DNA from: RI-153 sp963721725
GTDB lineage: Bacteria > Chloroflexota > Anaerolineae > Caldilineales > Caldilineaceae
Assembly: GCA_963721725.1 (NCBI GenBank)
Contig: CAVRLX010000003.1
Location: 310,001 to 374,000 of the forward strand
Direction: 5' to 3'
Length of the DNA stretch: 64,000 nucleotides
Shown: one piece after another, positions 46,301 through 52,774 of the stretch
Numbering within the stretch: the first letter of the stretch is position 1
Layout: every line of letters starts with the position of its first letter
Notes under the pieces: model-generated
The model's database searches: none
Told to the model about the DNA's origin: nothing
What the model saw: only the letters and a program-made list of their open reading frames with translations
Translations under genes and position numbers: made by a program

Positions 46301-47448
46301 AATCGCTCCTGGGCTGTGCCGTTGGCGGCAAAGCGGGCCACAAAAACGTCGGCGTCCCCATGCGCGCTGGCCCCCAAGACCCCATTGGTTACCCCGGCAA
46401 CGTAGACCGTCCCTGTGATAAATTCTGGGCTGGTAATCGTCACCCCCAGCGCTTCATCGCCGGCAAAGGAGCCAAATTGACGAATCCACTCGCGGCTGCC
46501 ATCGGGTTTATATTTGACGAGCCACCCATCACGCTCGCCCTGGTTTGTGCCATCCAGCGCGCCGTTGGTCCACCCGGTGGCGTAGACATGGCCTGTATTG
46601 TCTGCGGTAACGGCTTTGCCAAATTCTCGCTCCGGCGATGTGACTTTGTGCAGCCAGTTCTGGCTACCCTCCTTATCGAAGCTGCCCACAAAACCATCGG
46701 CGGTGTCAGCTTCGCTGCTGCCGGCCCAGCGTCCAGTCAAGTAGAAAGTGCCGTTCGGGATCACGGCGATGCTTTCGGCGCGTTCCTCTTGGGCTGTGCC
46801 AACCTTTTTGATCCACTGTTGGGCACCGCTGGCGTTGTATTTAGCAATCAAAACATCGGTATTGGCGCAATTACATGGGTCGTCACTGGGCTGGCGGGTC
46901 CAGCCGGCCAGATAGACGTTGCCGGCACCGTCCACATCCAGGGCAGCGATGCCGTCGCCGCCGTCGGAGAGGCCAAAAATGCGCACCCACTGCTCGATGC
47001 AGTTCGCATCATAGCGGGCCACCCATCCGTCCGGTTGGTTTGATCCGGGCGCGCTGGGCGTGTAGCCCCCCACATAGATGTTCCCCGCACCGTCGGCGGC
47101 GATCCCAGTGGCGCCATCGTTGCCAGCCGTCCCAAAGGCGCGCTCACAAAGTTTGTTGCCATTTGTGTCATAGCGCGCTATCCATGCATCCAGCCCCCCG
47201 TTGCCGCCGCCCGTGGTGGAGCCAGCCAGGTAGAGGCTAGCGGTGGCGGCGTCATGGGTGATGGCAGCAGCGTCCTCGCCTTGTGTCGTGCCCAATTGTT
47301 GCACCCAGGCGATGGCGTCGTTATCGGTGACGGTCTGTGTCGGTGTGAGGTGCGGATTTTCCGCATACGCGCCGGAGGTTAACAGGCAAAGGGCAAAGAT
47401 CAGGAGAGCAATCTGCGCGGAAATGACAAGGGGCTTTCCAGAGTACAT
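43315..47448 (-). CDS. Large secreted SBBP beta-propeller / HExxH metalloprotease / IPT protein
   Basis: A 1377-residue exported protein (signal peptide VISAQIALLIFALCLLTSGAYA). Residues about 45-430 are SBBP-type propeller repeats ('WVQQLGT..GEDAAAI', 'NIYVGGYT', 'DAWIARYDTNG'). A peptidase-like part has HEFGHH at 643-648 with a later Glu in WVEGFAEFYG, consistent with a gluzincin. TPTPT linkers frame an IPT/TIG domain (ISPVSVQQGQSVQVTIRGANF). The C-terminal 270 residues look like a jelly-roll/LamG-type domain. The segment TQIYLPSL precedes the first linker. GGAG precedes the ATG. No close single-family match is known to me; extracellular protein degradation or attachment is inferred. Confidence 0.78.
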   Translation of the reverse strand: MYSGKPLVISAQIALLIFALCLLTSGAYAENPHLTPTQTVTDNDAIAWVQQLGTTQGEDAAAITHDAATASLYLAGSTTGGGNGGLDAWIARYDTNGNKLCERAFGTAGNDGATGIAADGAGNIYVGGYTPSAPGSNQPDGWVARYDANCIEQWVRIFGLSDGGDGIAALDVDGAGNVYLAGWTRQPSDDPCNCANTDVLIAKYNASGAQQWIKKVGTAQEERAESIAVIPNGTFYLTGRWAGSSEADTADGFVGSFDKEGSQNWLHKVTSPEREFGKAVTADNTGHVYATGWTNGALDGTNQGERDGWLVKYKPDGSREWIRQFGSFAGDEALGVTITSPEFITGTVYVAGVTNGVLGASAHGDADVFVARFAANGTAQERLQLGTAKGDSANAITIDGANQVYVAGGTSGDWGATHLGRGDAFVLRLGLTCTIEGRVFTRPEVDVTYSLYGTLVTLRRNGAVLARAKTQRPLGAYSLRGPCTTDLVVRVDLEHTRFDTDAPSLFRLLYGQRNGPVVYVETPPFSTAGQTQPVRKDIIWVDGLNTPPLVTHPSIQANRERLDDLAMNYAHIYEAWRFSDEVVSQRLDFSLPVDVIAYSSTAGVFWLGSTTSSPAGNPDPFINLAAAGSSYVDFNRPKNREWHEFGHHVMADTFNNLMPDNPGDVNHGGAANNSFVNPSTTDSWVEGFAEFYGMAVAKYIAVDPEPYLYFSTVNLESNYRAWNDEEYALAGLLWDLVDPADANDLSSALGGQPYADCVEIPIGALWSYLDTDWGNAVPKSGGAPADYGYIFDVKHLYDVLVLKGEGDEHSRGLPLTDLEELFVAHGFFADVNDSSVLDSGEEIGRSADLARPTRRNRPVLPGSYIRATAVDAASGATLPVDALAVSIQFDPPYQAFNFSVVLRPDADGRFYYYGPDPGYPATTTVNAKSGGKVSMNPLTFTNQTYWTQMQGKPTDSFVQHQFRLQANATQIYLPSLSSNRGMQSGSRAAAPCGPETPTPTPTATPTQTPGSNTPILQTISPVSVQQGQSVQVTIRGANFKPGAIPYIGSTPLQNVSQPDTTTLIGTVPNSLAAGTYNVVVVNPGGGANQLTGGFTVTAAGATSTPTATPTRTPTATPTATASATATPNPSIGVLLSDDFNRADADRCTLGPTSSYAGGNTYFYLPLWPGNQNNASNPVGANIVGQSLQNNGQNHGGVMITHATGACDTPTIRGAAIGQDLYIKVNVLVPKDNNGNISEAGPFLRGRAAARGDTLIGEGNTGYWAALDSTGHLRVIDLATDESMFELVLSPFDPTLFYTVELTAQGNSIQARVSGPVRHAAGERVVSMNGSAQIKPERASSTTDGTVGINFGVSANPGMIGGQRADNLIVTEYQPLLP

Positions 47449-47730
47449 GGGGTTTCTCCTCCACCAGAATCAGGGCCAGGGCAGATGCCGCTGACCGATC
47501 AGCAAGGATAGGGGCGAAGACGATGCGAATTCAGGAAGAACGGGATTAACACAAGGCATGGTGCGGTACACGCAAGTATACACCAAACGGGGGCGCTGTG
47601 AAGGTCTAATTTCAGGAGGGGACTTTAATCCGCAGATTTCGCAGATTTCCAGAAAAAAGTAGAACGCGGATAACACAGATTCCAGAGGGTTCTGCCTGTG
47701 CGTTCTCTGTGTGCTTTGCGGTGAATCTTC

Positions 47731-48727
47731 TCAATCGGGCTGAAAGTGACGGATTACCTGCCCCAACAGCCGCACCGCCTCCAGCGGATCCGGCCCAAGC
47801 GGCGGGCCGAAGCTGAGATGCTCCACGCCAGCGGCCACCAGAGGCTCTAGCCGTTCAATGACATCGGCGGGGCTGCCCACAATGCCAATGCGCAACATCC
47901 GATCATCGACCAGGGCGATGGCCTTTTCCTCGTCGCGCTCGGTTTGCAGGGCATGTTCAATGGGCGCGAATTCGGCCTGTGCCACGCCCAGCCGGTTGTA
48001 GATTAACTCGCCCAGGGCATGGCCGTAATAGGCGATCTTCTGGGCCAGCACACGGCGCGCGGCGGCGCGATCTTCCGAAAGCGAGACCCAAATACAGGCG
48101 GCAAGATCCAGCGGGGCGAGTTCCGTATCGCGAATGGCGAGGCCGCGGTCGATATGCGGCTTGACGTCGAAATAGAGTTCGGGGGGGAAGAGCAGCGGCA
48201 GCACGCCATCGGCCACTTCCCCGGCCAGGGCCAGCATCTTCGGCCCCATTGCGCCCAGATAGATGGGCGTGACACGGGGCGGCGCAAAGCGCAGATAGGC
48301 TTCTTCGTTCCAGCGCAAGAATTGACCATCAAGAGCGACCCGCTCCCCGCGCAGCAGCCCGCGCACGGCGGTGATGCTCTCGCGCATGGCGGCCAGCGGG
48401 CGGCGTCTGGTCGATGCCCACCCAATCCAGAAAGTCCCCAGCCCCGGCGGCCACGCCCAAGAGAAAGCGATTGCCGCTGATCTCGTCCAGCGTGGCGGCC
48501 AGCATCGCCATCTCTGCCGGGTGGAGGGTGTACGGGTTGAGAATCCCCGTGCCGATGTGAATGCGCTCCGTTGCCAGCGCCACCGCCGTGAGGATGGGAA
48601 TGTCGCTGCGCAGAAAAAGATCATTGCTGACCCAGAACTGGTCAAAGCCGACGGATTCAGCAGCTTGGGCCAGGGTGATATATTGGGCGGCGGGGAGATC
48701 ATTGTTAAGTCGTAGGCTAAATTTCAT
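47731..48727 (-). CDS. LLM class flavin/F420-dependent oxidoreductase (one frameshift)
   Basis: About 331 residues of a luciferase-like monooxygenase fold. The first frame carries FSLRLNNDLPAAQYITLAQ, IGTGILNPYTLHPAEMAM and GNRFLLGVAAGAGDFLDW. The second carries RPLAAMRESITAVRGLLRGE, PIYLGAMGPKMLALAGEVADG and VGSPADVIERLEPLVAAGV. One extra base near 48400-48406 explains the break. Such enzymes use FMN or F420; many Chloroflexota ones resemble F420-dependent methylene-tetrahydromethanopterin reductase, but the substrate is unknown. It is probably the last gene after an SDR and a RidA gene, separated from them by palindromic repeat copy 4. Confidence 0.85.
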
Positions 48728-48753
48728 AATTTATCCGTAATGCGTAAGTAGCT

Positions 48754-48835
48754 ATACAGGTGCGACGCACTCGCCAGGAGTAGATCGGTCTTAAAAAGAT
48801 TGTGTGGCGAGTGCGTCGCACCCTAAACCTCTATC
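48754..48835 (-). repeat. Palindromic repeat element, copy 4
   Basis: Perfect 18-bp arms (48759-48776 and 48805-48822). It lies 27 bp before the LLM gene start and about 23 bp after the RidA stop. GTAATGCGTAAG outside the left arm pairs with CTTACGCATTA at the RidA stop, so the element is nested in a second hairpin. Confidence 0.9.
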
Positions 48836-48857
48836 GTTACATGCGTGAAACGTAAAC

Positions 48858-49248
48858 TTACGCATTAACAATCGCTTCCGCCTCAATTTCCACGAGATAT
48901 TCCGGCCCAACAAGGCGCGCTTCCACTAGGGTATTGGCCGGGCGGATCTGGCTGAAAAATTCGCCGTGAACGCGCGCCACGGGTTCCCAGTGGTGGATGT
49001 GGCTGACATAGACGCGGGTACGCACGACATCGCGCAACTCACCGCCCAGAGCGACGATGGCCCGCTCGATCTTTTGAATGGCGTAGCGGGCCTGGGCGGC
49101 GGCATCGTCCCCGCCCACGAGTTGACCGGTTTCGTCGGTGGCCGTGGTGCCGGAGACGTGAATGGTGTTGCCCACGCGCACGGCCCGGCTATAGCCCGGC
49201 CATCTCTTCCCAATGGGTTCCGCTGCTGAAATTTTGGCGTTCGCTCAT
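48858..49248 (-). CDS. RidA family protein (one frameshift)
   Basis: About 129 residues. The N-terminal MSERQNFSSGTHWEEMAG is in one frame; YSRAVRVGNTIHVSGTTATDE and the rest in another. Removing one G (CCC at 49195-49197 on the plus strand) joins them. The RidA core has the conserved Arg in VVRTRVYVSH and the C-terminal RPANTLVEARLVGPEYLVEIEA. RidA proteins deaminate reactive enamines/imines. The ATG at 49248 overlaps the SDR stop by 4 bp (ATGA), so the two are translationally coupled. Confidence 0.88.
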
Positions 49249-50027
49249 TCGGCCCAGGCTCCCTTTGCCATGAGGCCGCCATCCACATTGACAAACTCAC
49301 CGGTCATGAAACTGGCACGGTCGCTGGCAAGGAAGAGAAAAACCTCGGCCACCTCTGCGGGCTTGCCGATGCGCCCGATGGGGTGCGCCTTGCCGGCGGC
49401 GGCGCGCAGCGCAGCGTAATCGTTATTGGTGCCGGCGGCGGCCAGAGGCGTCTCAATTGTGCCGGGGTTGACGGCCAGCACGCGGATATTGTACTCGGCA
49501 TACTCCAGCGCCAGTTGCCGGGTGAGCGAGAGCATCCCGCCTTTGGTGGCGGCATAGGCCGAAACGCCTTTGGCCGATTGCAAGCCCTGTACACTAGCGG
49601 TGTTGATAATCACGCCGTGCCCGGCTTCGATCATGTGCGGCACGCTGTATTTGGTCATGAGAAAGCCGCTTTTAAGATTGACATCGAGGATCCGATCCCA
49701 GGCTTCTTCGGGCAACTCATGGGCGGGCAAATAGCTCGTTAATGGCTGAATGCCCACATTGTTGCAGACCACGTCAACGCCGCCCCATTGCGAGACGGTC
49801 CACTCGACCAAGGCCTGGCACTCCGCCGCTTTGGAGACATCGGCGCGGCGGAAGACGACCTTCCCCGGCAGCGCTGCGGCGGCGCTTTCCACTTCCGCCC
49901 CGGCGTCAGTATCCACGTCGGCACAGGCCACGCTGGCCCCTTCGCGCGCAAAGGCCAGCGAAATGGCGCGGCCAATGCCCTTGGCCCCGCCGGTGACGAT
50001 CACAACTTTCCCGTCGAATTCAGCCAT
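49245..50027 (-). CDS. Short-chain dehydrogenase/reductase
   Basis: A 260-residue classical SDR. Cofactor motif TGGAKGIG near the N-terminus, NNVG for NNAG, catalytic Ser in INTASVQG, and YAATK with catalytic Tyr and Lys. CADVDTD (Asp after the second strand) suggests NAD rather than NADP. The C-terminus has FMTGEFVNVDGGLMAKG. The ATG at 50027 has AAGGAG nine bases upstream. It leads an operon with RidA and, behind a repeat, the LLM oxidoreductase; the substrate is unknown. Confidence 0.9.
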   Translation of the reverse strand: MAEFDGKVVIVTGGAKGIGRAISLAFAREGASVACADVDTDAGAEVESAAAALPGKVVFRRADVSKAAECQALVEWTVSQWGGVDVVCNNVGIQPLTSYLPAHELPEEAWDRILDVNLKSGFLMTKYSVPHMIEAGHGVIINTASVQGLQSAKGVSAYAATKGGMLSLTRQLALEYAEYNIRVLAVNPGTIETPLAAAGTNNDYAALRAAAGKAHPIGRIGKPAEVAEVFLFLASDRASFMTGEFVNVDGGLMAKGAWAE

Positions 50028-50048
50028 AATTTTCTTCTCCTTGGTGGA

Positions 50049-50116
50049 AGATGACAAGGTGACAGGATGACAAGGTGAGTGTTATTTCATCCTCTCATCA
50101 AGTTATCTTGTCATCG
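50049..50116. repeat. Degenerate 7/8-bp repeat hairpin
   Basis: GATGACAAGGTGACAGGATGACAAGGTGAG is opposed by CATCCTCTCATC...TTATCTTGTCATC further on, giving an imperfect hairpin just upstream of the SDR gene. Confidence 0.5.
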
Positions 50117-50206
50117 GTTGTCAGTACAAAGAATGTCTGCGCTAATCCTACCTGATCTCAGACAGGTTGAAAAACGGCAGAAGCAACTTCTACAACATTT
50201 GTGGAA

Positions 50207-50236
50207 TTGACCGGTTTAGCGGCGGCGTGATATAGT
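50207..50236 (+). promoter_or_regulatory. Promoter of the ABC exporter operon
   Basis: TTGACC (50207-50212), an 18-bp spacer and TATAGT (50231-50236), each five of six. Transcription should begin near 50243, almost 400 nt before the exporter start codon. A small palindrome AGAAGCAACTTCT lies at about 50179-50191 and could be an operator. Confidence 0.65.
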
Positions 50237-50289
50237 GGCGGGAGTTGTAATCAACCATCCAAAACTCACGAAGGGAGAAAGGTGTCACG

Positions 50290-50361
50290 ATGATGTTTAT
50301 GGTTCACTACGGAGCAGGATTCGTTCCTGCGGGTATGGGCAAAACAAGTAGACACCGGTGA
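50290..50361 (+). CDS. Putative 23-residue leader peptide
   Basis: The ORF opens MMFMVHYGAGF and ends KTSRHR before TGA at 50359-50361. AAAGG lies about seven bases upstream, within a purine-rich GAAGGGAGAAAGG. Its Shine-Dalgarno overlaps the 5' strand of the leader helix and its last codons overlap the 3' strand, so ribosome occupancy would change RNA folding. The role is inferred from position, by analogy with the leader ORF of Bacillus bmrCD. Confidence 0.5.
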   Translation: MMFMVHYGAGFVPAGMGKTSRHR

Positions 50362-50420
50362 TCCAGGATCGGATGGCGCGATAACCGGGAGATGAATCTC
50401 CTGAGTCGCTTCCAAGACAC

Positions 50421-50457
50421 AAAAGGTCACGGTGTAGACACCCGTGACCTTTTTATT
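50421..50457 (+). terminator. Leader terminator 1
   Basis: AAAAGGTCACGG and CCGTGACCTTTT form a 12-bp stem (extended by TGT/ACA with a one-base bulge), followed by TTTTTATTT. A canonical intrinsic terminator 170 bp before the exporter gene. Confidence 0.85.
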
Positions 50458-50485
50458 TGCGGACGGTTCTCTGTGCCGCGGCGAG

Positions 50486-50521
50486 AAAGAGTCATGGGTT
50501 ATGCCGTGGCTCTTTTCTTTT
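50486..50521 (+). terminator. Leader terminator 2
   Basis: AAAGAGTCATGG and CCGTGGCTCTTT form a 12-bp stem with two G-U pairs, followed by TTTTCTTTT. Confidence 0.75.
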
Positions 50522-50624
50522 GTATACACCTGTTGTCAAGAATGCCTGCTAAGATCCACGGTCAAGTCCCCAGCCGTTGTGCGGACTGACAGTCCACACG
50601 ACAATCTCCACAGAGAGGAACAAA

Positions 50625-52676
50625 ATGGACGAAACAGCGCAGCGGGAATCAACAGATCAGCACAAACCAACAAACGAGCGTGGCAACATGGATAACTCAC
50701 AAGAATTCGACATTAAAGAAGTCATTACACAAAACAAAGCCCTGGGCATCTGGCGCATGATGACCGGTTTCCACTGGTTCTATGTAATCGCCATTGTCAG
50801 CGTGGCGATTGCGGCGATTGGGCGCGCCGCTTCCTATTACCTCATCGGCTACTTTGTTGATGATGTGCTGGGCAGCGACAGCCCTATGCAGATGGTTCCG
50901 TGGGTAGCGCTGGCCTTTATTGGGCTGGCCCTGCTGCAAGGTGGCTTTATCTTCTGGAGCGGACGGCTGGCCGCGCAGACCTCGGAAGGCATCGCCCGCC
51001 GCCTGCGTAACTACGTCTACGATCATCTGCAACGGCTGAGTTTCACCTATCACGACCGCATGCAGACCGGCGAATTGCTCTCACGGGCCACGTCTGATGT
51101 GGACACCATCCGGCGGCTCTATTCCGAGCAACTCATCGGGATTGGGCGCATCGGCGGGCTGTTTGTGATCAGCTTTGCCGCTCTGCTCTTGCTGGATGTG
51201 AAACTGGCGCTCTACTCGGTGATCATCATCCCGGTAGTCATCGTGATGTCGATCTACTTCTTCCGCAAGATGGAGAAGGTCTACGAAGCCTATCAAGCCC
51301 AGGATGCCACTCTCTCTAGCCGCTTGCAAGAGAACCTGAGCGGTGTGCGTGTGGTAAAGGCCTTCGCCCGCCAGGAGTACGAGACCGAACGCTTTGAGAA
51401 AGAGAACTGGAAGAAATACCTGCGTGGGCGCGACTCTGCTTATGCTCCACGCCACCTTCTGGCCGGTGACCGATATCCTGTGTGGGATTCAAATGCTGGC
51501 AGGCTTCTATCTGGGTGCGCAGATGGCGATTGCCGGTGAGATTACGCTGGGAACCTATCTGGCCTACGCCGGGCTGGTGATTCAGTTGATCTGGCCGATT
51601 CGCGGCTTGGGTCGCCTTGTGGCGCAGATGTCCACGGGCTTCGTCTCGATGGAGCGTATCGGCCACATTGTGCGCCAGGAGCGCGAGCCGTTGGAAGCGG
51701 GCAAAATCAACACGGCAGAGCGCTTACAAGGAGAAGTGATCTTCGACGGTGTTTCGTTTATCTATGAAACACCGGCCCCGGCAGCACAAAGGGCAATGGG
51801 GATCGCGACGGCGGAAAACGGACCGCAGACCGCAGACAACGGACAGCCGAGCACGCACCACGCACCACGCACCACGCACCACGATTCTGACTACGTCCTG
51901 CGCGACATCAACCTGCGCGTGAAGCCGGGCATGGTGGTGGGGCTGCTGGGCGCGACGGGATCCGGCAAAACCTCGCTGGTTAACCTGCTGCCGCGCTTCT
52001 ATGATTACAGCTGAGGGCAGCGATCACAGTGGACGGCGTGGACCTGCGCGACTATTCCCGCTCCTATCTGCGCAAGCAGATCGGCATGGTGCAACAGGAG
52101 CCGTTCCTCTTTTCAACCACGATTCGCAACAACATCACCTATGGCCTGGGCCGGGATGTGAGCGATGCCGAAGTGGAGGCCGCAGCGCGGGCGGCGGCGG
52201 TCCATGATGTGATTCTGGGCTTCCCCAAAGGCTATGAAACGCTGGTGGGTGAACGCGGTGTGACCCTTTCCGGTGGGCAAAAGCAGCGGGTGACCATTGC
52301 CCGCACGTTGCTCAAAGATCCCAGCATCCTGATTCTGGACGATGCCACCTCGTCGGTGGACACCGAGACCGATGCCGAGATCCGCGGGGCGCTGCGCCGC
52401 CTGATGGAAAACCGCACCACCTTCATCATCGCCCACCGTGTGCAAAGCGTGATGGAAGCCGACCTAATTGTGGTGATGGACCGCGGCCACATTGTGCAGA
52501 TGGGCACACACCATGAGCTTTTGGCCCAGCCGGGCATCTATCGCCGGGTCTATGATCTGCAAGCCCGCATTGAGGCCGAACTGGAACAGGAGATCGCCGA
52601 CGCCGTGGAACGCGCCGACGCACGACTGGAACACAAGAACGGCAGCGGCGGCGTGGCAGAGCCGGTCAGGGCGTAG
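50625..52676 (+). CDS. ABC exporter subunit 1, BmrC-like with degenerate site (frameshifts)
   Basis: About 683 residues: a six-helix exporter domain and an ATPase domain. Frames change near 51429-51432 (one extra base restores RGRTLLMLHATF) and at 52012 and 52022 (two extra bases; FYDYSEGSITVDGVDL is restored). ATPase motifs: Walker A GATGSGKTS, signature LSGGQKQR, Walker B ILILDDATSSVD, where Asp replaces the catalytic Glu. That is typical of the degenerate-site subunit of heterodimeric exporters. A linker of about 35 residues between the two domains is encoded by heptamer arrays (51811-51883). GAGAGGAA precedes the ATG. The leader at 50243 probably controls it. Confidence 0.88.
51811..51883. 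repeat. Heptamer arrays inside the exporter coding sequence
   Basis: GCGGAAA, ACGGACC, GCAGACC, GCAGACA, ACGGACA run from 51811 to 51845. CACGCAC is then repeated four times (51852-51879) plus CACG. The first type matches the intergenic array at 54614-54648. The insertion keeps the reading frame of the surrounding gene. Confidence 0.8.
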
Positions 52677-52681
52677 AATCA

Positions 52682-52727
52682 ACTCATGACTCGTTACTCA
52701 TTATGTAAACAGTAACGAGTCATGAGT
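52682..52727. repeat. Perfect 17-bp inverted repeat of heptamers
   Basis: ACTCATGACTCGTTACT (52682-52698) and its complement (52711-52727) around a 12-base loop. Units ACTCATG, ACTCGTT, ACTCATT on the left and AGTAACG, AGTCATG, AGTAACG on the right. It separates the two exporter genes. Confidence 0.8.
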
Positions 52728-52774
52728 AACGAGTAACACAAACGACACATTTAACACAACGGAGAGCTGTTCTC

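Larger units (their letters stand above)
50243..50521 (+). ncRNA. Structured leader RNA with attenuator features upstream of the ABC exporter
   Basis: GGTGTC (50281-50286) can pair with GACACC at 50351-50356 or, alternatively, with GACACC at 50437-50442 inside the first terminator. Inside the first pairing lies a GCAGGA/TCCTGC hairpin (50314-50330). A second domain has GGAGA/TCTCC (about 50388-50401) closed by GCGA/TCGC (50378-50381 with 50406-50409). Two intrinsic terminators follow (50421-50457 and 50486-50521). A short ORF with its own Shine-Dalgarno overlaps the first helix. The arrangement suggests transcription attenuation, either ribosome-mediated or ligand-sensing. I could not match it to a known riboswitch class by eye. 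Confidence 0.55.

Noticed and set aside
42176..48835. Closely spaced palindrome copies as a CRISPR-like array
   Set aside because: Copies are thousands of bases apart, with whole genes between them and no regular spacers or cas genes.
50392..50589. 65-codon ORF spanning both leader terminators
   Set aside because: The GGGAG is only a couple of bases from its ATG and its codons are dictated by the terminator hairpins. It is kept only as an alternative leader ORF in the attenuator finding.
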